NCBI GenBank assembly: GCA_002393975.1
Contig: DGSM01000095.1
Location: 1-5,423, forward strand
Reading direction: 5' to 3'
Length of the DNA stretch: 5,423 bases
From: Clostridiales bacterium UBA4362
GTDB taxonomy: Bacteria > Bacillota > Clostridia > TANB77 > CAG-508
The notes beneath the pieces are model-generated. The model made no database searches, was not told where the DNA came from, and was given only the letters and a program-made list of their open reading frames with translations. The stretch's first letter is position 1; each line of letters begins with the position of its first letter. Positions 1-5,423 of the stretch are shown here, one piece after another. Position numbers and translations under genes: made by a program.

Positions 1-814
1 TTCTTTTTCTGGTCCTACTACAAATGCTTTAGAATTTGTATTTACAATATCTGTTACAACAAACATAAAGAATGATAAACCTTTATCTTCAACAGCCTTT
101 TCCATTGCAGCAGCAATTTCATCTTTTCTCTTTAATACATCATCTATATCAGCAGTATTTACTTGATCAATAACTAATTTTTTGCCATTTTCTTCGAATA
201 GTTTAGCATCTAAATCAATTATTTGTTCAGCTGTATAATCAGATATATCTGTTCCAGCTTTTAATAATTCTAAACCATATTCGTTGCCATTAACTTCAGC
301 AATATTCTCTAATTCTTGGAATACTTCAACATCTCTTGGAGTACAAGTTGGAGATTTTAATAACAAGGTATCAGAAATAATAGCACTTATCATTAATGTA
401 GCAGTCTCTTTATCAATGTTTAATCCTTTTGATTTAAACTCATCAAAAAGTATTGTAGATGTACATCCATATGGTTTTGCTAAATAATATAAAGGTTCAT
501 CTGTTTTCATATTAATTTTATGATGGTCCACTACTTCAACTATTTTAGCATTCTCAATGTTTTCTACACTTTGTAAAGCTTCATTATGATCTACAAGAAT
601 AACCTCTTGTCCGGTCTTCAACACTTGTTAATAATTCAGGAGCATCAATATTTAAGTAATCCATTACGAATTGAGTTTCTTTACTTAATTCTCCTAATCT
701 ATAAGCTTTATGGTTTTCTTTTCCCTCTAACTTATCTAATCTTTCCTTTGCCATGCTTGAACAAATAGCATCAGTATCAGGGCTTTTGTGTCCAAAAATA
801 TAAACTTCTTTCAT
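1..814 (-). CDS. ppaC: Manganese-dependent inorganic pyrophosphatase (Family II, DHH), frameshifted and 3'-partial
   Basis: Family II pyrophosphatases hydrolyse cytosolic PPi to two phosphates, pulling biosynthetic reactions forward. The start ATG at 814-812 follows an AAAGGA site. Residues 1-67 carry the first metal-binding motif GHKSPDTDA, with H9, D13 and D15. Then one extra base at about 613 breaks the frame; read literally, the product stops at TAA 586-584 after 76 residues. Skipping that base gives an uninterrupted frame from 612 to the window edge (204 codons) with VDHNE (D75), VVDHHK (D96, H97, H98), SAIISD (D148), KSPTCTPRD and LDAK (K204). These match, almost residue for residue, the ligands I recall for Bacillus subtilis PpaC (H9, D13, D15, D75, H97, D149, K205). 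About 271 of the usual ~310 residues are present; the last ~40, with the conserved substrate-binding Arg, lie beyond the left edge. The gene starts 28 bases after the transglutaminase-like gene, probably in one transcript. Identity is near certain; whether the gene is functional is not. Confidence 0.93.
611..614 (-). other. Single-base frameshift in ppaC
   Basis: On the coding strand codon 67 (GAC, 616-614) is followed by CGG ACA AGA, which leads to a stop within nine codons. Removing one C of the CC pair at about 614-613 gives GAC GGA CAA GAG GTT ATT CTT GTA GAT CAT, that is D-G-Q-E-V-I-L-V-D-H, exactly the family sequence before the D75 metal ligand. There is no decay downstream: all 204 codons to the window edge are open with every motif kept. 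This favours a sequencing or assembly error or a very recent mutation over an old pseudogene. Confidence 0.88.
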
Positions 815-823
815 TTAAAATAT

Positions 824-830
824 TCCTTTC
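824..830 (-). promoter_or_regulatory. Ribosome-binding site of ppaC
   Basis: GAAAGGA on the coding strand ends nine bases before the ATG at 814. It supports that start, which also places the metal ligand His at the expected residue 9. The 28-base gap between the upstream stop (845-843) and this start contains no terminator-like hairpin, so ppaC most likely depends on readthrough from upstream. Confidence 0.7.
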
Positions 831-842
831 ATTGTTTTGTTT

Positions 843-2783
843 TTACCCTTGTTGGATAACTAATTCATCATTAGAATATTGTAATTTTGCAAGATTTCCT
901 GATTTAAGAAAATCTTTAAAATCTTCTAGATGTATTTCTGTTTTATCAACATCTGGCTTTGGCATAATATATCTAGAAAACTCATTATTTGTAATGTTTT
1001 TATATGGTAAAGCAAATAAGTCTATGTTTGTATGTAGTGTACCAAAACTCAAAATATCAAATATAATCATCGTATCAGTTTCACAAGGACGTATGCTATC
1101 TTTTATGCAAAAGTCAAATTGATAATTCATATCTATATTTTTCTTTGATAATCCAACAAATTGTAGATTTGCTTTTTTATCATTGTTAATTGTAAATTCT
1201 TGTGTTTTATAATTATCAAGTAATTCATAATTATTAACTAAATCTAATCTAGGAATAGAAGCTAATATCCTTCTAGCATTGTCTAGTAAAAGAATTGAAT
1301 CTCCCTCTTGTGTAAAGTAATCTTTCTTGATTACTTTATAACAATCATAATTTAATTCAGATGCATCCACATATTTTATTTCGCCATCATCTTTACTAAA
1401 TTGATATACAAGTATATCTCCTAATTGGAATCTAAATGGATATTCTAATTTTACTTTATATGTATTCTCTTCTTCACTAACGCTAATAGTTCTATCTGGC
1501 AATTCACTTTCAAAATTATTGTCATGGATTCCTAAATAGTCATCACCTTTTAAAGAATCAAAAATTGCAATACATGTTTCTGCATCAATTCCATCAAGCG
1601 TAGTATAATCAATTGTTTTACAATAAGGATTAGGAACATTGTTATCTGCAAAATATACTTGTTTAGCATTTAAATCTTTAAATCTAGTTCTCATAAATGA
1701 GTATTTAGAAAATCTATCAACAAATAGTGGTTCAATAAGTATTTCAATTCCATTAAATACACAAATTCCATTATAAACATCAACAGGAAATTTCTTTCCA
1801 TCAATAGTTATAATATTCCATGCATGTAAGTCTTCTCCTAAGCCACCACCATAGCAATATTCACAATCTATATTATTTCTTTCACACAATTCTTTATAAA
1901 GTATTGCAGCTCCAATACTATCAGCTCTTTTGGTATTTAATACTCTTAATGATCTAATGTTTCTATCTGAACTAACTCTATCTTTTTGATCTAATGCATA
2001 ATCGCTTCCATTGTTTAGGCCTATATTGGTAATCAAATAATTAAATAGATAAGCTGCTATTTGAACTTTAGACCAAGAAGATTTTATTCCTCTTTCTATC
2101 AGTTGCATTTTTTGAATTATTTCAACTAATTCATTTCTTTCATAAACAAGCGCAACTTGTTGAGTAAATCTATTATTTGATAATTCTTTCGAAACATCAT
2201 CACTTATATGTATTAAAACATTTGATGATAATTTGCATAGAGCTTCTAGATCAATATCTTTAGTAGATTCTAAATAAACAATAGGTTTCTCTTTAAAGAA
2301 ATCTAATCCCAATTCATTTCTTTTATCAGAATCATTAATAACTTGAACTGATGCCATATTCAATTTGTTAATATGAAGTTCTTGTCTACTACCTGGAACA
2401 AATTTAATTTTTGTTTTTTCAAAAACGTTAACAATTTGTTTCTCTTCAGCTTTAATTTCATCGACATTTACTTTAGCAATAGGTTCTTTTACAACTTGAG
2501 CTTCAGCTAAAGCATCAATATCAATGTTTCGAGAATATAATTTGTTTACTTTTCTTTCATTTTTTTCAAGATCTTTAATTTTGATTTGCCCTAAAGAAAT
2601 CTTATTTATAATGTCTTCTTTGGCTTCTTTGCTTCCAAAAAATAATTTAATTTTTTCAAAGAAGTTAGGCTTTCTTCCGTTTTTTTCTTCAAACGCATCA
2701 TAATAAAGCTCTCTTTTCTGATTTCCAGTAAGAGTCCAAAATACTTCTTCGCCATATTTAATTATAGGCAAATTATTAGGCAT
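843..2783 (-). CDS. Large cytosolic protein with a transglutaminase-like domain lacking the catalytic Cys
   Basis: A 646-residue protein of unknown role. No signal peptide or membrane segment is visible, so it is probably cytosolic. Residues 1-150 are charged and lysine-rich with no recognised domain. Residues about 235-345 look like a transglutaminase core: a helical lead-in (SSWSKVQIAAYLFNYL), RSLRVLNTKRADSIGAA, then LHAWN and FPVDVYNG. In this superfamily the second block normally reads G/A-x-C-x-G-x-A, with Cys as the nucleophile of a Cys-His-Asp triad. Here H320 and D335 are present at normal spacing, but the Cys position is S289 (codon AGT, one base from TGT). Classical transglutaminase or protease activity is therefore doubtful; a binding role or a Ser nucleophile are alternatives. 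Residues 346-646 form a long, unrecognised, probably beta-rich C-terminal part. The start at 2783 follows a perfect GGAGG. The gene lies 78 bases after pyk and 28 before ppaC. The fold call is fairly sure; function is not assigned. Confidence 0.72.
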   Translation of the reverse strand: MPNNLPIIKYGEEVFWTLTGNQKRELYYDAFEEKNGRKPNFFEKIKLFFGSKEAKEDIINKISLGQIKIKDLEKNERKVNKLYSRNIDIDALAEAQVVKEPIAKVNVDEIKAEEKQIVNVFEKTKIKFVPGSRQELHINKLNMASVQVINDSDKRNELGLDFFKEKPIVYLESTKDIDLEALCKLSSNVLIHISDDVSKELSNNRFTQQVALVYERNELVEIIQKMQLIERGIKSSWSKVQIAAYLFNYLITNIGLNNGSDYALDQKDRVSSDRNIRSLRVLNTKRADSIGAAILYKELCERNNIDCEYCYGGGLGEDLHAWNIITIDGKKFPVDVYNGICVFNGIEILIEPLFVDRFSKYSFMRTRFKDLNAKQVYFADNNVPNPYCKTIDYTTLDGIDAETCIAIFDSLKGDDYLGIHDNNFESELPDRTISVSEEENTYKVKLEYPFRFQLGDILVYQFSKDDGEIKYVDASELNYDCYKVIKKDYFTQEGDSILLLDNARRILASIPRLDLVNNYELLDNYKTQEFTINNDKKANLQFVGLSKKNIDMNYQFDFCIKDSIRPCETDTMIIFDILSFGTLHTNIDLFALPYKNITNNEFSRYIMPKPDVDKTEIHLEDFKDFLKSGNLAKLQYSNDELVIQQG

Positions 2784-2794
2784 TTGAACGTTAT

Positions 2795-2799
2795 CCTCC
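2795..2799 (-). promoter_or_regulatory. GGAGG ribosome-binding site of the transglutaminase-like gene
   Basis: A perfect GGAGG on the coding strand, 11 bases before the ATG at 2783. The spacing is slightly long, but no nearer in-frame start exists, so it fixes the start of the 646-residue protein. It is the strongest Shine-Dalgarno sequence in the window. Confidence 0.75.
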
Positions 2800-2817
2800 G
2801 TATAATATTACAAGCTT

Positions 2818-2846
2818 ATTTTACTATTATTTTTTTTATATTGCAA
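2818..2846 (-). promoter_or_regulatory. Possible sigma-A promoter between pyk and the transglutaminase-like gene
   Basis: On the coding strand TTGCAA (2846-2841) and TAAAAT (2823-2818) are separated by 17 bases, matching the -35 (4 of 6) and -10 (5 of 6) consensus. Transcription would begin near 2811 and give a leader of about 28 bases containing the GGAGG site. The region is almost pure A/T, where such matches arise by chance, so the call is tentative. If real, this gene and ppaC can be expressed apart from pyk. Confidence 0.4.
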
Positions 2847-2861
2847 ATATTTTTCAATATT

Positions 2862-4307
2862 TTATACAATCATTATACTTCCATATGGAGACATCTGTCT
2901 GTCGTTTTCTAGAACTTCACTCTTTCCTACTATTATGACTTTATCGCCTTTTGAAAGATCTCCTCTTTCAAGTAGTATATCAATTCCTTGATTTAACATA
3001 TCGTTAATATTATCCATATGGTTAACTAGTATTGGTGTTACATTTTGAGTAATAGCTAATTCATAATAAGAATCTTTTCTGTCTGTTATAGCAACAATTG
3101 GAACACCAGGTCTAAAACCAGATAATATATTTGCAGTAATACCTTTATTGGCATAAGTTACAATACAATTAGCTTTAATATCTCTTGCTGTAATTACTGT
3201 ACTATATGAAATATTAGCTTTTATATTTTCTTCACTAAAGTCATAATCTTTAGATTCAAATCTTCTCCAATAATGTAAACTTTCTTCAATAGCTCTAGAT
3301 ATTTTATCCATTGTTTTTACACATTCTATTGGATATTTTCCAACAGCTGATTCGCCTGAAAGCATTACGCATCCAGTTTGATCATATACAGCATTTGCAA
3401 CATCGCTTACCTCAGCTCTAGTTGGTCTAGGATTTTCTATCATAGATTCAAGCATTTGAGTAGCTGTAATAACTGGTTTTCCAACTTCATTACATCTTCT
3501 AATCATTCTTTTTTGTACAATAGGAACTTGTTCCATAGGAATCTCAACTCCCATGTCTCCACGTGCTACCATTATTCCATCAGATGCAGCTAGGATTTCT
3601 TCAAAATTTGAAATTCCTTCTGCACTCTCAATTTTAGATATAATCATCATATGGCTTCCACCATTATTATTTAATAGCTCACGAATTTGTCTAACATCAT
3701 CCGCTCTTCTTATAAATGATGCAAATATAATGTCAAATCCTGCTTTTATACCACTTAAAATATCGTCAATATCTTTTTGAGCTAAAGCTGGTTGGTCAAG
3801 TGATACTCCAGGGACATTAACATTTTTACGTGATCCAATTGTTCCCTTTACAACAGCAACTGTCTTAATATCTTGTCCAATGATTTCTTGAACTTCAAAT
3901 ATTAGTTTTCCATCAGCAACTAATATATTATCTCCTGGTTTTACCTCTTGATATAAGTTTTTATAGCTAATAGATGTTTCATATTTATTTCCAGGAACAT
4001 CTTCATATCTAAAATAGAACTCTTGTCCTTTATCAATATCTACACTACCTTTTTCTGTTCCATCTATGGTACCGGTTCTAATTTCTGGTCCTTTTGTATC
4101 TAATGCTAGTGCTACAGGCACTCCCATTTCTTCTCTAACTTTTAAGACATTATCTATCTTACTTTTGTTTTCTGGATAGCCACCATGTGAAAAGTTAATT
4201 CTAGCGCAATTCATTCCTGCTTTAATTAATTCTCTTAACATTTCTTCAGATTCACTTGCTGGTCCAATAGTACATACAATTTTTGTTTTTCTTAAATTAT
4301 TAATCAT
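2862..4307 (-). CDS. pyk: Pyruvate kinase
   Basis: Transfers phosphate from phosphoenolpyruvate to ADP, giving pyruvate and ATP in the last step of glycolysis; cytosolic, normally a homotetramer. All 481 residues are present, the length of enzymes without the extra C-terminal PEP-utiliser-like domain. The N-terminal KTKIVCTIGPAS and ARINFSHG (R36, N38, S40) open the barrel. DTKGPEIRTG (70-79) marks the barrel/B-domain junction, and its E75 is the residue typical of K+-dependent enzymes. The B domain spans about 72-172. IISKIESAEG carries catalytic K225 and metal ligand E227, MVARGDMG carries metal ligand D251, and TATQMLESM and NPRPTRAEVSDVANAV complete the active site. The C domain (about 346-481) is less typical: the stretches that usually bind sugar-phosphate effectors read TYANKGITA and GKSEVLENDRQ, so allosteric control may differ. 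AGAGG lies seven bases before the ATG, with a strong promoter upstream. Identity is certain. Confidence 0.98.
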   Translation of the reverse strand: MINNLRKTKIVCTIGPASESEEMLRELIKAGMNCARINFSHGGYPENKSKIDNVLKVREEMGVPVALALDTKGPEIRTGTIDGTEKGSVDIDKGQEFYFRYEDVPGNKYETSISYKNLYQEVKPGDNILVADGKLIFEVQEIIGQDIKTVAVVKGTIGSRKNVNVPGVSLDQPALAQKDIDDILSGIKAGFDIIFASFIRRADDVRQIRELLNNNGGSHMMIISKIESAEGISNFEEILAASDGIMVARGDMGVEIPMEQVPIVQKRMIRRCNEVGKPVITATQMLESMIENPRPTRAEVSDVANAVYDQTGCVMLSGESAVGKYPIECVKTMDKISRAIEESLHYWRRFESKDYDFSEENIKANISYSTVITARDIKANCIVTYANKGITANILSGFRPGVPIVAITDRKDSYYELAITQNVTPILVNHMDNINDMLNQGIDILLERGDLSKGDKVIIVGKSEVLENDRQMSPYGSIMIV

Positions 4308-4314
4308 AAAATAA

Positions 4315-4319
4315 CCTCT
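4315..4319 (-). promoter_or_regulatory. Ribosome-binding site of pyk
   Basis: AGAGG on the coding strand with a seven-base spacer to the ATG at 4307. This start puts the conserved KTKIVCTIGP block at residue 7, as in other pyruvate kinases. Confidence 0.8.
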
Positions 4320-4369
4320 TCCATATTTTTTCTATTGCATAATAGTTAGTCTAAAAAAAGACCTCAAAT

Positions 4370-4398
4370 ATTATAGCATTCCCTTTGCCCTTTAGCAA
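4370..4398 (-). promoter_or_regulatory. Extended -10 sigma-A promoter of pyk
   Basis: On the coding strand TTGCTA (4398-4393, 4 of 6 matches to the -35) is followed after exactly 17 bases by a perfect TATAAT (4375-4370), preceded by TGC, the extended -10 element. The predicted start of transcription is near 4363, giving a leader of about 56 bases. The spacer holds two copies of AAAGGG (one overlapping its edge), G-rich for this window. It lies directly after the stop of the upstream hypothetical gene, so pyk is probably transcribed on its own promoter. Confidence 0.75.
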
Positions 4399-4413
4399 CC
4401 ATTATTTCAAGAA

Positions 4414-5423
4414 TTAAAAATAATTTAAAATATTCTTTAATTCATTTTCAAAGTGTAAATAAGCTTCATGATAAGGATTGTCTAAAATATTTCCATTTAA
4501 GGAAATATCATATTCTTTATATTTTACTTCTATTTGATTTCTTACACTTTTCCTTGCTGGTTTTAATTCTTTTTCTTTAACTTCATTTTGCATTTCTAAT
4601 AATAAAGGTATACATCCTAGAATAAAGCTTTTAATCTTTCTAGTATCTAACTTAACATTATTTTCATCGCCATCATGAATTATTGTAATTTCTTTATCAT
4701 TAATAATTAATCCATCATATTTTTGCGTAGTTAATGTTTTAGTTCCAACCGCATATACTACTTCAAAATCATAATTATATGTTGGAATAGCTTCTTCGAT
4801 AGATGCTTTTTTCTTTTTTTGCATTGGTTTTGAAAAATCTTTTATAAGACTTTCTTTATGTTCTTCTCTTTTCTTTTTTGCTAAAGGCTTACTTAAATCT
4901 TTATATATATGTCTTTCTTCATCCACAAGATCTTTGCCATTTTCTTTAATTGTGATTTCTACTTCTTCTTCCTCATCTTCATAGTCATCTAAATCATCAT
5001 CATTAACTGGTTCATTATTTATTTTAATTACCATATCATCCTCTGAAGCCTTTTCTTCTGGCTTTACTTCTTCATATATTTTCTTAAGATAATTAATATC
5101 TTTTTTCATATGTGCTTTTGATTCAATCCATTTAAAATGTACATCATAAAATCTATTCATCATATTTATATTGTCAATTTTGAAAAATTTATCCAATATT
5201 TCAAAAGAATACGCTTTAGTTGCTTGGTCTTTAGTCCCTTTAATGTAATCAAGAACAGCGTTTTGACATACATAATAATTAAATTTATCAAACATTTCAT
5301 TCATAAAAGGTTCTATTGTATCTGCTTCCTTTTTATAATTTGTTTGAATTATTAATGATTTCTTTGCATGTTTTAGAAGTAGTACAAGTTTCATACCCTT
5401 TCCAGATGTTTCTGCTTTAATTG
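4414..5423 (-). CDS. Hypothetical lysine-rich protein with acidic linker and 20-residue repeat, possibly 5'-partial
   Basis: Not recognised. The first ATG in the window is at 5394 and gives 326 residues, but the frame stays open upstream to the right edge (ten more codons). The AAAGGG before that ATG leaves only one spacer base, too close for a normal ribosome-binding site. The ATG may therefore be internal and the gene 5'-partial. Residues below count from 5394. Residues 1-110 are probably helical, with aromatic and basic residues and the segment SFEILDKFFKI. Residues 118-146 are very acidic (NDDDLDDYEDEEEEVE). Residues 163-200 hold two copies of a 20-residue unit with core KD[LF]SKP[LM]xKKK. 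Residues 205-250 look beta-rich (FEVVYAVGTKTL, GLIINDKEITIIHDGD), and the end is mixed helix and strand. No signal peptide or membrane segment is seen. The charged, low-complexity centre suggests a disordered linker between two folded ends. It ends with TAA 106 bases before pyk; no functional link is evident. Confidence 0.65.
   Translation of the reverse strand, partial: IKAETSGKGMKLVLLLKHAKKSLIIQTNYKKEADTIEPFMNEMFDKFNYYVCQNAVLDYIKGTKDQATKAYSFEILDKFFKIDNINMMNRFYDVHFKWIESKAHMKKDINYLKKIYEEVKPEEKASEDDMVIKINNEPVNDDDLDDYEDEEEEVEITIKENGKDLVDEERHIYKDLSKPLAKKKREEHKESLIKDFSKPMQKKKKASIEEAIPTYNYDFEVVYAVGTKTLTTQKYDGLIINDKEITIIHDGDENNVKLDTRKIKSFILGCIPLLLEMQNEVKEKELKPARKSVRNQIEVKYKEYDISLNGNILDNPYHEAYLHFENELKNILNYF
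4807..4908 (-). repeat. Two-copy 20-residue repeat within the hypothetical gene
   Basis: Residues 165-175 (KDLSKPLAKKK, about 4902-4870) and 185-195 (KDFSKPMQKKK, about 4842-4810) match at eight of eleven positions and are spaced exactly 20 residues (60 bases) apart. The DNA copies have diverged, so the repeat is kept at protein level and is not a recent slippage product. A short linear binding motif is a possible reading. Confidence 0.7.

Larger units (their letters stand above)
4308..4413 (-). other. Intergenic region and pyk leader
   Basis: A 106-base gap between the hypothetical gene and pyk. It holds the pyk promoter. Just after the predicted transcription start is a short, weak inverted repeat: GGTCT and AGACT flank a run of T at about 4348-4363, including one G-U pair. 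It is too short to call an attenuator or riboswitch. No stem followed by a T run closes off the upstream gene, so readthrough into pyk is possible. Confidence 0.5.

Noticed and set aside
584..640. Programmed +1 frameshift in ppaC, like that of prfB.
   Set aside because: Slipping from GAC to ACC would leave the Asp tRNA badly paired, there is no stop codon or Shine-Dalgarno-like element at the site, and I know of no such control in this family.
815..832. Mini reading frame ATG AAA GGA ATA TTT TAA directly before the ppaC ATG, considered as a leader peptide.
   Set aside because: Five codons with no ribosome-binding site of its own; its AAAGGA is better explained as the ppaC ribosome-binding site.
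284..1122. Plus-strand open frames at 284-487, 586-768 and 832-1122.
   Set aside because: They lie antisense to ppaC and the transglutaminase-like gene, give proteins with no recognisable motif, and lack convincing ribosome-binding sites.
2845..2862. Perfect 7-base A/T inverted repeat (AAATATT, 4-base loop, AATATTT) right after the pyk stop codon, considered as a terminator.
   Set aside because: The stem has no G-C pair and on the coding strand is followed by GCAATAT and a run of A, not T, so it does not fit an intrinsic terminator.
3378..5355. Plus-strand open frames at 3378-3593, 3553-3780 and 5137-5355.
   Set aside because: They are antisense to strongly conserved pyk and to the hypothetical gene, and their composition is what the reverse of A/T-rich coding sequence gives.
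1..5394. A variant genetic code (for example reassigned TGA, CGG or AGG).
   Set aside because: Trp is encoded by TGG, all genes end at TAA at natural positions, and the few AGG codons I checked fall where Arg is plausible; a single CGG at a frameshift cannot support reassignment.
1..5423. CRISPR array, insertion sequence, tRNA or rRNA gene, phage or defence cassette.
   Set aside because: No regularly spaced repeats, terminal inverted repeats, cloverleaf-like segments or recognisable mobile or defence proteins are visible.

Overview
The window is a very AT-rich stretch of bacterial chromosome in which every supportable gene lies on the minus strand, so transcription runs from high to low coordinates. 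All three stop codons that can be seen (for the genes at 4414, 2862 and 843) are TAA. The ribosome-binding sites are of GGAGG/AGAGG/AAAGGA type, and codons end mostly in A or T. Together with a Family II (DHH-type) pyrophosphatase and a pyruvate kinase without the extra C-terminal domain of many Bacillus enzymes, this fits a low-GC Firmicute (Clostridia or Bacilli relative), perhaps an uncultured gut lineage. The taxonomic placement is inference.

Layout in transcription order. (1) 5423-4414: a hypothetical, lysine-rich, cytosolic protein with an acidic linker and a two-copy 20-residue repeat. Its frame is still open at the right edge, so its true start may lie outside. (2) 4413-4308: a 106-base gap holding a convincing extended -10 promoter for the next gene. 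(3) 4307-2862: pyk, a complete 481-residue pyruvate kinase. (4) 2861-2784: a 78-base gap with a possible promoter and a perfect GGAGG site. (5) 2783-843: a 646-residue protein of unknown role with a central transglutaminase-like fold in which the usual catalytic Cys is Ser. (6) 814-1: ppaC, manganese-dependent inorganic pyrophosphatase, broken by one extra base at about 613 and cut off by the left window edge.

The 28-base gap between the transglutaminase-like gene and ppaC suggests that these two are co-transcribed, and no convincing intrinsic terminator separates any of the genes. pyk makes ATP and pyruvate at the end of glycolysis; PpaC hydrolyses the PPi released by biosynthesis. Their proximity may be housekeeping clustering and nothing more. 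No mobile element, CRISPR array, RNA gene or defence cassette is visible. The points most worth a second look are the ppaC frameshift and the Cys-to-Ser transglutaminase-like protein; I do not see a clear new multi-gene system.
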